Positions 53,207 through 61,852 of a stretch of 64,000 nt of DNA are shown piece by piece. Source of the stretch: Alphaproteobacteria bacterium (GTDB lineage Bacteria > Pseudomonadota > Alphaproteobacteria > Puniceispirillales > Marisalimonadaceae); contig SGYL01000004.1 in NCBI GenBank assembly GCA_004213885.1, positions 1-64,000 on the forward strand, written 5' to 3'. The first letter of the stretch is position 1. Each line of letters opens with the position of its first letter. Below the pieces are notes generated by a model, which did no database searches, had not been told where the DNA came from, and worked only from the letters and a program-made list of their open reading frames with translations. The position numbers and the translations under genes are program-made.

Positions 53207-56200
53207 TTAAGAACATCCAGAAGTAGCACCACATGTATTACATTTCATACAGGTGCCATTCCTAACTAGAGTAAAGTTACCACATTCTCCACAAGCTTCA
53301 CCTTCAAAACCTTTAATTTTAGCTTCGATTTCTTTTGAGATAGTTGAGTTTTGTTTAACTAATACTTCGTTAGTTTCAATTTCATTATTAATATCTGTTA
53401 TCTCATTCTCATAGTTATCTAAATAATTTTTAGTTTGTAAAACTGACACATTATCTGTTCCACCACCAGATACAACTTTAAGTTCTCTTCTTACAAACCC
53501 TCTTGATGCAACTTTATGAGTTGTTTCATCTCCTCTTACACCAACACCTGTTGGACTTGTGTCAATGTTATTAACATCAACATGCCCTAGGTCATTTCTA
53601 TCAAGATAAGAAATTGCTAGTTCTCTGAAAATATAATCCAAAATAGATGTAGAAATTTTGATAGTATCGTTACCAGTAACTATACCTTGTGGTTCAAATC
53701 TAGTAAATGTAAATGCCTCAACGAATTCTTCTAAAGGAACTCCATATTGCAATCCAATTGAAACGGCAATCGCGAAATTATTCATTAAAGATCTAAAAGC
53801 AGCACCTTCTTTATGCATATCAATAAAAATTTCACCTAACTTACCATCTTCATATTCTCCTGTTCTAAGATAGACCTTATGACCTCCTACTATGGCTTTT
53901 TGAGTATAACCTTTCCTTCTATGTGGCAATTTTTCTCTTTCTGCCCTTAATACTCTTTCAACTATTTTTTCAACAACTTTTGTTGTTTTTTCAGTAATTA
54001 CTTCTTCATCATTAATATCTTCATCTTCAATCAAACTTGAATTAAGAGGCTGACTTAATTTTGAACCATCTCTGTAAAGAGCATTAGCTTTAAGGCATAA
54101 CTTCCAAGATAACATGTAAGCATCACTGCAGTCTTCTATTAATGAGTTGTTTGGCATATTAATTGTTTTAGAAATAGCACCTGAAATAAAAGGTTGTGCT
54201 GCTGCCATCATCCTTATATGGCTATCAACTGATAAAAATCTTTTGCCAATTCTGCCACATACATTTGCACAGTCAAATACGTTAAGATGCTCTTCATTTA
54301 GATGAGGTGCTCCTTCTAGTGTCATAGATCCACAAACATGAATATTAGCAGCATCGATTTCTTCTTTTGTAAAGGACAAAAAGTTAAGCATATCAAATGA
54401 AAAATCGTTAAGCTGATCTTCAGAAATTTTTAAAATATTTTTGCAAAATTCTTTACCTAAAGTAAATTGATTAAAAACAAACTTAATATCAAAAGCACTT
54501 TCTAATGAGTTCTCAATTAAGTTAATTTGCTCGTCTTTAAAGCCTTTTTCTTTAAGGGCTGAATGACTAATTGATTGACAGTTTTTTAGACTGCCAGTGC
54601 CCAAAACATAATTTTTAATATCTGAAATTTGTTTGTTGTCATAGCCTAGATTTTGAAGCGCCTCTGGTACAACTTGATTAATAATTTTAAAGTAACCTCC
54701 TCCAGCTAACTTTTTGAATTTAACCATTGCAAAGTCTGGTTCAATTCCTGTTGTATCACAATCCATCACAAGTCCAATTGTCCCGGTTGGAGCTATTACA
54801 GTAGTTTGAGCATTTCTGTATCCAAATTTTTCTCCATCTTTGAGAGCTTTTTCCCAGGCTTTTGACGCTGCATTAGGTAGATCTTCAGAAGGACAATCTT
54901 CTTTGATAAGAGGCACTGGATTAATAGTTAAGCTATCGTATCCATCTTTAAAACCATCTGCTGCTCTTTTATGGTTTTTAATCACTCTTAACATATCTTT
55001 TGAGTTCAGTTTATATTTTGAAAAAGGACCTAATTCCTTTGCTATTTCTGCTGATGTGGCATATGAAATTCCTGTCATTATTGCTGAAATTGATGAACAT
55101 ATTGCTCTACCTTCATCACTGTCATAAGGTACGCCCCATGACATAAGGAGACCTCCAATATTTGCGTAGCCAAGGCCAAGTGTTCTATAATCAAAAGATT
55201 TTTGAGCAATTTCTTTCGAAGGAAATTGTGCCATCATTACAGAAATTTCAAGTGTTAACGTCCATAATCTGCAGGCGTGTTCAAAAGCATTAATATCTAG
55301 TTTTTTATTCTTTTTACTAAATTTAATTAAATTTAATGAAGCAAGGTTACACGCAGTATCATCGATAAACATATATTCTGAACATGGGTTAGAAGCATTT
55401 ATTTTTTCCTCTTGAGGACATGTATGCCATTCATTAATAGTAGAATCATATTGAAGACCAGGATCTGCGCATGCCCATGCGGCTTCTGTTATTTTATCCC
55501 AAAGTTCTTTAGCTTTAACTTTTTTAAATACTTTTCCGTCAGTTCTTCTTATAAGCTCCCAGTCACTATTATTCTCAACTTTTTTTAGAAAGTCATTTGT
55601 AACTCTTATTGAATTATTAGAATTTTGTCCTGATACTGTTAAATAAGCTTCGCTATCCCAGTCAGTATCATAAGTTTTAAATTCAATTTCTTTAAAACCT
55701 TGCTTTGCAAATTGAATAACTCGTTGAATATAATTTTCTGGTATCATGACTGATCTTGCGTTTAGAACAGCCTCTTTAAGTTTTTTATTTATTTTTGTGT
55801 CGTATAAGTCATCTTTTTCATATTCATTAATATTGCAGGCTTCCATAACCGCCCCAAGATGTTTTGCAGTTGATTTAGATCCTGCAACTAAAGCTGCAAC
55901 TTTTTGTTCTTCGACAACTTTCCAATCAATAAATTCTTCAATGTCCGGATGATCTACATCAACAGTAACCATTTTAGCAGCTCTTCTTGTTGTACCACCT
56001 GATTTAATTGCACCAGCAGCCCTATCACCAATTTTTAAAAAGCTCATCATTCCAGATGATTTTCCGCCACCAGAGAGTTCTTCATTGTTCCCTCTTAGAT
56101 TTGAGAAATTTGTTCCAGTTCCAGATCCATACTTGAATAATCTTGCTTCTCTTACCCACAAATCCATTATTCCACCTTCATTAACAAGATCATCTTTAAT

Positions 56201-56809
56201 AGATTGAATAAAACATGCATGAGGCTGTGGGTGAATATATGAAGATTTTGACTTAACTAATTTTTCAGTTTTGTAATCTACATAATAATGTCCTTGACTA
56301 GGACCGTCTATTCCATAAGCCCAATGGAGTCCAGTATTAAACCATTGTGGAGAATTAGGTGCCCCCATTTGAGATGCGAGCATATACCTCATTTCATCAT
56401 AATATACCTTTGCATCTTTTTCAGAACTGAAATATTCACCTTTCCATCCCCAATAAGTCCATGTTCCAGCTAATCTATTAAAAACCTGTTTTGCTGATAT
56501 TTCTGCACCATATCTTTCATCTTCAGGGATGGCTTCTAATTTATCTTCGTCTGGCTCAGATCTTGACAGCCACTCAGGTACATTACTTTCTTTAACTTTT
56601 TTGAGATAGGCAGGAACACCAGCTTTTCTAAAATATTTTTGAGCAATTACGTCTGCAGCAACTTGAGAGTAGTTTTCTGGAACTTCTATTTCTGGTGCGC
56701 TAAATACTATTGTACCATCAGGGTTCTTAATCTCGCTTGAGGTAGTTTTAAATTTTAAATTTTTATAAACGTCTAATTTATCTTCTGTAAAAATCCTAGT
56801 AAATTTCAT
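53207..56809 (-). CDS. nrdJ: Vitamin B12-dependent (class II) ribonucleotide reductase
   Basis: NrdJ reduces ribonucleotides using adenosylcobalamin. The 1200-residue protein has the class II layout: N-terminal [18 protein letters not shown] and the block [16 protein letters not shown] (about 225-245), radical-site cysteines in the barrel ([20 protein letters not shown] near 480-500) and an intein-free core. The C-terminus carries a zinc-ribbon or redox cysteine cluster with CGECGNF and [14 protein letters not shown] strong GAGAGGA Shine-Dalgarno sequence precedes the ATG. NrdR-like boxes and a promoter lie upstream. It is the only ribonucleotide reductase in the window and implies a need for cobalamin. 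Confidence 0.96.
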   Translation of the reverse strand: MKFTRIFTEDKLDVYKNLKFKTTSSEIKNPDGTIVFSAPEIEVPENYSQVAADVIAQKYFRKAGVPAYLKKVKESNVPEWLSRSEPDEDKLEAIPEDERYGAEISAKQVFNRLAGTWTYWGWKGEYFSSEKDAKVYYDEMRYMLASQMGAPNSPQWFNTGLHWAYGIDGPSQGHYYVDYKTEKLVKSKSSYIHPQPHACFIQSIKDDLVNEGGIMDLWVREARLFKYGSGTGTNFSNLRGNNEELSGGGKSSGMMSFLKIGDRAAGAIKSGGTTRRAAKMVTVDVDHPDIEEFIDWKVVEEQKVAALVAGSKSTAKHLGAVMEACNINEYEKDDLYDTKINKKLKEAVLNARSVMIPENYIQRVIQFAKQGFKEIEFKTYDTDWDSEAYLTVSGQNSNNSIRVTNDFLKKVENNSDWELIRRTDGKVFKKVKAKELWDKITEAAWACADPGLQYDSTINEWHTCPQEEKINASNPCSEYMFIDDTACNLASLNLIKFSKKNKKLDINAFEHACRLWTLTLEISVMMAQFPSKEIAQKSFDYRTLGLGYANIGGLLMSWGVPYDSDEGRAICSSISAIMTGISYATSAEIAKELGPFSKYKLNSKDMLRVIKNHKRAADGFKDGYDSLTINPVPLIKEDCPSEDLPNAASKAWEKALKDGEKFGYRNAQTTVIAPTGTIGLVMDCDTTGIEPDFAMVKFKKLAGGGYFKIINQVVPEALQNLGYDNKQISDIKNYVLGTGSLKNCQSISHSALKEKGFKDEQINLIENSLESAFDIKFVFNQFTLGKEFCKNILKISEDQLNDFSFDMLNFLSFTKEEIDAANIHVCGSMTLEGAPHLNEEHLNVFDCANVCGRIGKRFLSVDSHIRMMAAAQPFISGAISKTINMPNNSLIEDCSDAYMLSWKLCLKANALYRDGSKLSQPLNSSLIEDEDINDEEVITEKTTKVVEKIVERVLRAEREKLPHRRKGYTQKAIVGGHKVYLRTGEYEDGKLGEIFIDMHKEGAAFRSLMNNFAIAVSIGLQYGVPLEEFVEAFTFTRFEPQGIVTGNDTIKISTSILDYIFRELAISYLDRNDLGHVDVNNIDTSPTGVGVRGDETTHKVASRGFVRRELKVVSGGGTDNVSVLQTKNYLDNYENEITDINNEIETNEVLVKQNSTISKEIEAKIKGFEGEACGECGNFTLVRNGTCMKCNTCGATSGCS

Positions 56810-56870
56810 TATATTCCTCTCATTATTAAACTACCTATATCAAGATTCTTTGAATAACCTTAAAAATTTA

Positions 56871-56900
56871 ATAATAAGGCAAACTAACTATATCTTGTAA
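56871..56900 (-). promoter_or_regulatory. Predicted promoter of nrdJ
   Basis: On the minus strand, -35 TTACAA (56895-56900) and -10 TATTAT (56871-56876) are separated by 18 bases. Transcription would begin near 56864, giving a leader of about 55 bases. The -35 lies inside the first NrdR-like box. Confidence 0.45.
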
Positions 56901-56931
56901 AGATAAACACCTAATATACTGTATTTAGTAG
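56885..56931. promoter_or_regulatory. Tandem NrdR-like boxes upstream of nrdJ
   Basis: Box A at 56885-56900 (TAACTATATCTTGTAA) and box B at 56916-56931 (ATACTGTATTTAGTAG) each match about 11 of 16 positions of the published NrdR box aCaCwATATaTwGtgT. They start 31 bp apart, the phasing usual for paired NrdR sites. Box A overlaps the nrdJ -35, consistent with repression. A third partial match overlaps box B at 56909-56924. nrdR itself is not in the window. Confidence 0.45.
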
Positions 56932-56998
56932 GTAATAGTAAAGTAATAAAATTAAATTTTTTTTAAATAATTAATTTAATTGAATTTTTTTTTTAAAA

Positions 56999-57025
56999 TT
57001 GAATTTTATAATTTTATTGTATAAT
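56999..57025 (+). promoter_or_regulatory. Possible promoter of the NDUFA12 gene
   Basis: TTGAAT (56999-57004) and TATAAT (57020-57025) are 15 bases apart, slightly short. The -10 is a perfect match, but the region is so AT-rich that chance is likely. Transcription would start near 57032, about 20 bases before the ATG at 57051. Confidence 0.3.
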
Positions 57026-57050
57026 TTTATATATAAATTATAAGGTTTTT

Positions 57051-57392
57051 ATGAATATAATTTCTCAAATTTTAATACGTTTAAGTTCTGATTTAATTGG
57101 TGAAGATCAGTATGGCAATAAATATTATAGCCAAAAAAAAACAGGCAAAAGATATGTAATATTTAATGGGAAAGTAGAAGCTTCAAAAATCCCTCCAATG
57201 TGGCATGCTTGGCTGCACAAAATTACAAGCAAACCACCTCTTAAAAGAAAAAAATTATATGAATGGCAAAAAGAACATATGCCTAATCTGACAGGAACTG
57301 CATTTGCTGTAAAACCTCAGGGAAGTTTGTTAAATAAAGGGTTTAGACAAAAATCAACAGCTGACTATGAATCATGGACACCTAAAAAATAG
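57051..57392 (+). CDS. NDUFA12-family protein (NADH:ubiquinone oxidoreductase accessory subunit)
   Basis: A 113-residue homologue of the mitochondrial complex I accessory subunit NDUFA12 (B17.2), present in Alphaproteobacteria. Conserved blocks are GEDQYGNKYYSQKKTGKRYV (about 18-37), then VEASKIPPMWHAWLH and the proline-rich C-terminal NLTGTAFAVKP. It probably binds the matrix/cytoplasmic arm of complex I. It is the first gene of a run with the MlaD-like and DUF2155 genes, an alphaproteobacterial order. A TAAGG Shine-Dalgarno sequence precedes the ATG. Confidence 0.9.
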   Translation: MNIISQILIRLSSDLIGEDQYGNKYYSQKKTGKRYVIFNGKVEASKIPPMWHAWLHKITSKPPLKRKKLYEWQKEHMPNLTGTAFAVKPQGSLLNKGFRQKSTADYESWTPKK

Positions 57393-57394
57393 TT

Positions 57395-57838
57395 ATGAAA
57401 TATAGTTTAATTGAAACATTAATGGGTTTTAGTGTAATAATAGTTGCAATCTTATTTTTACTTTTTGGGTTTTCTTTAGAAAAAAATATAAATTCTAAAA
57501 ACATATCTATATCTGCGATCTTTGAAAATGTGAACGGCTTAAGTGTTGGCGATAAAGTAAAAATTTCTGGTATTACTGTTGGAAAAATTAGAAATTTTGA
57601 ATTAGAGAAAGATGAATTTGAAGTTATGGTAGAACTTGAAGTTGATAAAAATATCAGCATACCAGATGACTCAACTGCAAAAATCTCTTCATCGAGTTTA
57701 TTTGGTGGCAAATTTTTGGAAATAGTTCCAGGATCCTCTGAAATTTTTTTAAAAAATAAATCTGTAATTTATGACACTCAAACATCATTAAGTTTTACTG
57801 ATATGATTGGTAAAATGATTATGTCTAGTGGTAAGTAA
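57395..57838 (+). CDS. mlaD: MlaD-family lipid-transport substrate-binding protein
   Basis: A 147-residue MCE-domain protein with one N-terminal membrane anchor (about 7-28), then an MCE beta-barrel domain: SISAIFENVNGLSVGDKVKI (about 41-60), VEVDKNISIPDDSTAKI, the turn SSSLFGGKFLEIVPG and a short C-terminus. MlaD forms a hexameric ring in the Mla system that keeps lipid asymmetry in the outer membrane. Other Mla genes are not here. It is 2 bases after the NDUFA12 gene and its stop overlaps the DUF2155 GTG start. Confidence 0.9.
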   Translation: MKYSLIETLMGFSVIIVAILFLLFGFSLEKNINSKNISISAIFENVNGLSVGDKVKISGITVGKIRNFELEKDEFEVMVELEVDKNISIPDDSTAKISSSSLFGGKFLEIVPGSSEIFLKNKSVIYDTQTSLSFTDMIGKMIMSSGK

Positions 57839-58274
57839 AAGCTTGAAAAAAATTTTCTTTTTTATTTCTTTTTTTTGTATCTGTATAAATAGTAAAAATT
57901 TAGTTGCTAATGATTGGTTGATAGGAAATGTAGGAACTTTTCAAGGCTTAGATAAGATTACAGCTAGGATAAAAACCTTCGAAATAAAAGTAGGTGTGCC
58001 AAAAAAATTTGGTGTTTTAGCTATAGATCTTCAAAAGTGTGTTTACTCTAGACCTTTAGATGAACCAGAATCTATAGCCTATCTAAAAGTTTCAGATAAT
58101 TCTGAAAAATACTTAGTCAATAAAGATAAATTATCAATTTTCGAAGGTTGGATTTTTGCTTCAAGCCCAGCTTTAAATGCTATGGAACATCCAGTTTATG
58201 ATGTTTCTTTAATTTCTTGTAAAAAAGATAAAACATTGTCAAATAAATCTTCATCTTCAACACTTAAAGACTGA
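57828..58274 (+). CDS. DUF2155 family exported protein
   Basis: A 148-residue secreted protein with a signal peptide of about 28 residues (ending near LVAND). The DUF2155 core reads DKITARIKTFEIKVGVPKKF (about 43-62), then QKCVYSRPLDEPES and the block FEGWIFASSPALNAMEHPVY, ending with DVSLISCK. Its two cysteines (in QKC and ISCK) may form a disulfide. Function is unknown; it is found mainly in Alphaproteobacteria. The GTG start at 57828 overlaps the mlaD stop; a TTG at 57843 is an alternative. The last 79 bases overlap the convergent aat gene. Confidence 0.87.
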   Translation: MVSKSLKKIFFFISFFCICINSKNLVANDWLIGNVGTFQGLDKITARIKTFEIKVGVPKKFGVLAIDLQKCVYSRPLDEPESIAYLKVSDNSEKYLVNKDKLSIFEGWIFASSPALNAMEHPVYDVSLISCKKDKTLSNKSSSSTLKD

Positions 58275-58870
58275 AAATCAATATTTTGATCAATATATTT
58301 AGATATTTTTTTTTTGAAAAGATCTTGATTTATTTCGAAAGCTCCAAACTGTTTTAAATGATCATTCATAAACTGAATATCTAAAATTGAATATTTTAAA
58401 AAATATAATCTTGCTACTAAATTGATTAACGCAAATTTGCTAGCATTAGTTACAGAACTGAACATAGATTCAGCAAAAAAACATCCACCTATTGCAATAC
58501 CATATATCCCTCCAACAATTTTGTCGTTTTTCCAACATTCTATAGAATGTGCAATGCCAATTTCGTGTAGATTATTGAAATGGTTTTCTATTGTTTTATT
58601 AATCCAGGTATCTTTTCTATTTTCAGTAGCGCATCTATTGATTACTTTTTTAAAATTTGTATTAACTGTAATATAAAAAGGCTTTTTTTTAATAAATCTT
58701 GAAAAAGACCTTGAGACATGAAAGTCTTTAATTGGTAATAATGCTCTTTTTTTTGGATTGATAAAAAAAATTTTTTCATCACATCTACTTTTAGCCATTG
58801 GAAAAATGCCAAGTTTATAGATTTGTAAAATTGATTCAGAGTTTAAATTCTTATAGAATTTATTTTCCAT
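58196..58870 (-). CDS. aat: Leucyl/phenylalanyl-tRNA-protein transferase
   Basis: Aat adds Leu or Phe from tRNA to proteins with N-terminal Lys or Arg, making N-degrons for ClpS-ClpAP. The 224-residue protein has LGIFPMAKSRCDEKIFFINP (about 17-36), the block ALLPIKDFHVSRSFSRF, GIAHSIECWKNDKIVGGIYG and CFFAESMFSSVTNASKFAL. The C-terminal tail is variable. It overlaps accC by 11 bases and runs 79 bases into the convergent DUF2155 gene. clpS and clpA lie at 48943-51582 and complete the pathway. Confidence 0.95.
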   Translation of the reverse strand: MENKFYKNLNSESILQIYKLGIFPMAKSRCDEKIFFINPKKRALLPIKDFHVSRSFSRFIKKKPFYITVNTNFKKVINRCATENRKDTWINKTIENHFNNLHEIGIAHSIECWKNDKIVGGIYGIAIGGCFFAESMFSSVTNASKFALINLVARLYFLKYSILDIQFMNDHLKQFGAFEINQDLFKKKISKYIDQNIDFQSLSVEDEDLFDNVLSFLQEIKETS

Positions 58871-60203
58871 TTAAGTAAATTTGCTCTAACCATTTTATAT
58901 CAAAATTTCCATTAATTATATCTGGATTTTCGAGTAAATTTTGATGAAGTTCTAACGTCGAAGGTATTGGCTCAACTACCATTTCTTTGATTGCTTGCTT
59001 AAGTTTTAATATACATTCTTTTCTATTTTTACCATGAGCTATTAGTTTAGCTATAAGACTATCGTAATAAGGAGGAATGTTATAACCTGAATAGATTCCA
59101 GAATCTATGCGAATGCCAAGACCACCTGGTGAGTGAAATTGTTCAATCTTCCCTGGTGAGGGTATAAAGGTTTTTGGATCTTCAGCATTAATTCTGCATT
59201 CAATAGAATGACCTGTAAATTTAATATCTTTTTGCTTCCATTTTAGTTCATAATTGGAAGCAATTTTTATTTGTTCTTTTACAATATCTATTCCTGTTAT
59301 TGCCTCAGTGATTGGGTGTTCTACCTGCAGTCTTGTATTCATTTCAATAAAATAAAATTTTCCATTTTCATATAAATATTCTATTGTTCCAAGACTTTCA
59401 TAACCCATAACCTTTGCTGCTTTTGATGAGAGATTGCAAATATATTCTCTTTCATCATTGGTCAATGCTGGAGAAGGAGCTTCTTCTATGAGCTTTTGAT
59501 GATTTCTTTGAATTGAACACTCTCTTTCACCTAAGTGAAATACGTTTCCAAAAGAGTCTCCAATAATTTGTACTTCAATATGTCTTGGGTTTGATAAATA
59601 TTTTTCAATGTATACATCATCATTACCAAAAGCAGCTCTTGCTTCATTTTTTGCAGATAAAAAAGCGTTTTTTATATCATCTTCATTCTGCACGATTTTC
59701 ATGCCTTTGCCGCCACCGCCTGCAGATGCTTTTATTAAAACAGGAAGTCCAATTTTTTGTGCTTCTTTTTTTGCTGTTTCAATGTCTTTGACAATTCCTT
59801 TTGATCCAGGAACGAGTGGCAATCCAATTTTCTGAGCAATTTCTTTTGCTTTTATTTTGTCTCCCATATCTTTTAAATGTTGAACCTTAGGGCCAATAAA
59901 TTTAATATTATGTGCTTGGATAATTTCAGCAAAGGACGAGTTTTCAGAAAGAAAACCAACACCAGGATGTATGGCATCAGCTCCTACAAGTTGAGCAGCT
60001 GTGATAATTGAGGGAATATTCAAATAAGACTTTGAAGAATGAGGGGGGCCAATACAAACGCTTTCATCAGCTAACCTTACATGCATTGCTTCATTATCTG
60101 CTGTTGAATGAACGGCTACAGTTTTAATTTCTAACTCTTTACATGCTCTCAATATTCTAAGAGCAATGTCACCTCTATTAGCAATTAATATTTTAGAAAA
60201 CAT
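58860..60203 (-). CDS. accC: Acetyl-CoA carboxylase biotin carboxylase subunit
   Basis: AccC carboxylates biotin on AccB with ATP and bicarbonate, the first step of fatty-acid synthesis. The 447-residue length is normal. N-terminal KILIANRGDIALRILRA, the ATP-grasp glycine loop KASAGGGGKGMKIV (about 159-172), EKYLSNPRHIEVQIIGD and the catalytic FIEMNTRLQVEHPITE (about 287-302) are present. It lies one base after accB, a standard accBC pair, and overlaps the aat start. Confidence 0.97.
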   Translation of the reverse strand: MFSKILIANRGDIALRILRACKELEIKTVAVHSTADNEAMHVRLADESVCIGPPHSSKSYLNIPSIITAAQLVGADAIHPGVGFLSENSSFAEIIQAHNIKFIGPKVQHLKDMGDKIKAKEIAQKIGLPLVPGSKGIVKDIETAKKEAQKIGLPVLIKASAGGGGKGMKIVQNEDDIKNAFLSAKNEARAAFGNDDVYIEKYLSNPRHIEVQIIGDSFGNVFHLGERECSIQRNHQKLIEEAPSPALTNDEREYICNLSSKAAKVMGYESLGTIEYLYENGKFYFIEMNTRLQVEHPITEAITGIDIVKEQIKIASNYELKWKQKDIKFTGHSIECRINAEDPKTFIPSPGKIEQFHSPGGLGIRIDSGIYSGYNIPPYYDSLIAKLIAHGKNRKECILKLKQAIKEMVVEPIPSTLELHQNLLENPDIINGNFDIKWLEQIYLNGK

Positions 60204-60204
60204 T

Positions 60205-60666
60205 TTATTCTATAATTACAAGTAATTGTTCAAACTCAACTGGTTGGCCATCTTCGAAACCGATAAATACAACTTTTCCTCCTTTTGGAGCATTTATAGT
60301 GTTCATTACTTTCATTGCCTCAATAATTAAAAGTGGTTGATTGTTTGATACAGTATCTCCAAGTCTTATAAAAGGAGCTTTTCCGGGCTCTGGTGAGACA
60401 TATGCGGTTCCAACCATAGGTGCTTTTAATGCGCCAGGATGGTTAACATCCAAATTTGACATAGTTTCTGAAGTTTTATTTTCTTGTGCTTCAGTTTCAG
60501 CTATCTTTTGAGTTTGTATAGGCGCAAAATTTACAGGCAGAACATTTTTATCTATAGACAGTTTTAAATCTGAATTTTCATATTTTAGTTTAGTTATTTT
60601 TTCTTTAGTCATTAATTGAGATAATTTACGAATTAATTCTATCTCTTTATTTTGATTTTCTTTCAT
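60205..60666 (-). CDS. accB: Biotin carboxyl carrier protein of acetyl-CoA carboxylase
   Basis: AccB carries the biotin carboxylated by AccC and used by AccAD. The 153-residue protein has a helical N-terminus, a Pro/Gln/Ala-type linker at about 45-75 that is unusually Glu/Thr rich, and a C-terminal lipoyl-like domain. Biotin attaches to Lys119 in IIEAMKVMNTI; the thumb segment YVSPEPGKAPFIRLGD is present. It lies between aroQ (1 base) and accC (1 base), the alphaproteobacterial order aroQ-accB-accC. Confidence 0.97.
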   Translation of the reverse strand: MKENQNKEIELIRKLSQLMTKEKITKLKYENSDLKLSIDKNVLPVNFAPIQTQKIAETEAQENKTSETMSNLDVNHPGALKAPMVGTAYVSPEPGKAPFIRLGDTVSNNQPLLIIEAMKVMNTINAPKGGKVVFIGFEDGQPVEFEQLLVIIE

Positions 60667-60667
60667 T

Positions 60668-61129
60668 TTAAACCTTTTTATTATTTAATTTGTAAAGATA
60701 ATCTATTGCCATTAAGTATGATTCTTCTCCAAATCCTGCTATAATACCTTGGGCAACTTTTGAAATAAATGAATGATGTCTAAATTCTTCTCTAGCATGT
60801 ATGTTTGTAATATGTACTTCAATCACTATGCCTTTAAACATTTTTAAGGCGTCAAGAATTGCGATCGATGTATGTGTGTATGCAGCAGCATTTATAATAA
60901 TTGCCTTCATGTTTTGGTCAATTGCGTCATGAATTTTATTAATAATCTCACCTTCGATATTCGATTGGAAAAAGACACAACTTAAATTTAATTTATCACA
61001 TTTATCTTCACACATATCTTCAATGTCTTGAAGATTTAAACTTCCATATTTGTCAGGTTCCCTTATTCCTAATTTATTCAAATTTGGACCATTAATTATA
61101 TATATTTTGTCTTTCAAAATTATCTCCAA
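60668..61129 (-). CDS. aroQ: Type II 3-dehydroquinate dehydratase
   Basis: AroQ makes 3-dehydroshikimate in the shikimate pathway. The 153-residue protein has INGPNLNKLGIREPDKYG (about 13-30), with the flexible-loop Arg and Tyr, NAAAYTHTSIAILDAL with the conserved His, and EVHITNIHAREEFRHHSF with the substrate-binding residues. Type II enzymes act as dodecamers. It is the first gene of aroQ-accB-accC and lies 8 bases after the DsbA-like gene. It pairs functionally with aroC elsewhere in the window. Confidence 0.96.
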   Translation of the reverse strand: MEIILKDKIYIINGPNLNKLGIREPDKYGSLNLQDIEDMCEDKCDKLNLSCVFFQSNIEGEIINKIHDAIDQNMKAIIINAAAYTHTSIAILDALKMFKGIVIEVHITNIHAREEFRHHSFISKVAQGIIAGFGEESYLMAIDYLYKLNNKKV

Positions 61130-61137
61130 AATCAGAT

Positions 61138-61842
61138 TTATCTTTTTCTTTCTAAGGCAATTGCTTTTTCTATATCTTTTTCACTCATGGCACCAGGATA
61201 TATTTTATTTCCAATAATAAAAGCTGGTGTGCCTCTTAAATTTAATCTGTTAGCTATTTCTCTATTCTTGTTAATAATTAACATTAATTTTTCATTTGAA
61301 TAATCACTTTTTAATTTTTTTACATCAATTTTTAGTTCCTTGGCAAATAACAATAATAATTTATCATCAATTTTTCCTGTATGTTTCATAAGCTTACTAT
61401 GAAATTCAAAATATTTTTTTTGATTTCTTGCAGCCAAACTAGCTTTAGCAGCAGATAGAGAGCTATTTGACAAAATTGGATATTCAACAAAAATGATTTC
61501 TACTTTTTTATCTTTTTTATAAATATTAAAAATATTTTGCATAACAGATTTGCAATAACCGCAATTATAATCAAAAAATTCATATATGGTAACATCTGAA
61601 TTAGTACTGCTTAATTTAGGATTAGGAATTTTTCTTAACTCAGTTAAGGCTATTTCAAAATTATTTTTAGATCTCTCTAAATTTAAGTTTTGAAGTGCTT
61701 TTTCTATCACTTGTGGGTTTTTCAAAATGAAGTTATTTATAAGGGAATTAACTTCATCTTTTTTCAATTCATGAGCAAATGATTGTTTGAATAAGGAAAA
61801 AACAAAAGTTAAAAAAATCAAAATTTTAAATTTAATATTCAT
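61138..61842 (-). CDS. DsbA-family periplasmic thiol protein (CGYC type)
   Basis: A 234-residue exported thioredoxin-fold protein with a signal peptide of about 23 residues (ending SFAHE), an N-terminal helical region (VNSLINNFILKNPQVIEKAL, about 31-50) typical of ScsC/Com1-like proteins, the active site Cys94-G-Y-Cys97 in FDYNCGYCKSV, and the cis-Pro loop LRGTPAFIIGNK. The N-terminal helix may mediate oligomerisation as in disulfide isomerases. It lies between the M48 protease (10 bases) and aroQ (8 bases). Confidence 0.9.
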   Translation of the reverse strand: MNIKFKILIFLTFVFSLFKQSFAHELKKDEVNSLINNFILKNPQVIEKALQNLNLERSKNNFEIALTELRKIPNPKLSSTNSDVTIYEFFDYNCGYCKSVMQNIFNIYKKDKKVEIIFVEYPILSNSSLSAAKASLAARNQKKYFEFHSKLMKHTGKIDDKLLLLFAKELKIDVKKLKSDYSNEKLMLIINKNREIANRLNLRGTPAFIIGNKIYPGAMSEKDIEKAIALERKR

Positions 61843-61852
61843 TTTTATCCTT

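Larger units (their letters stand above)
56810..57050. other. Divergent intergenic region between nrdJ and the NDUFA12 gene
   Basis: These 241 bases are extremely AT-rich, with long runs of T at about 56957-56964 and 56985-56994. The left half carries the nrdJ leader, promoter and NrdR-like boxes. The right half carries a possible promoter for the NDUFA12 homologue. No small gene and no cobalamin riboswitch core is seen. Confidence 0.6.

Noticed and set aside
56985-56994. T runs in the nrdJ/NDUFA12 gap as intrinsic terminators
   Set aside because: No stable hairpin precedes them and the flanking genes are divergent, so no transcript should end there.
56810-57050. Cobalamin riboswitch in front of nrdJ
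   Set aside because: A B12-dependent enzyme makes it tempting, but the leader after the predicted start is only about 55 bases and lacks the B12-box core.
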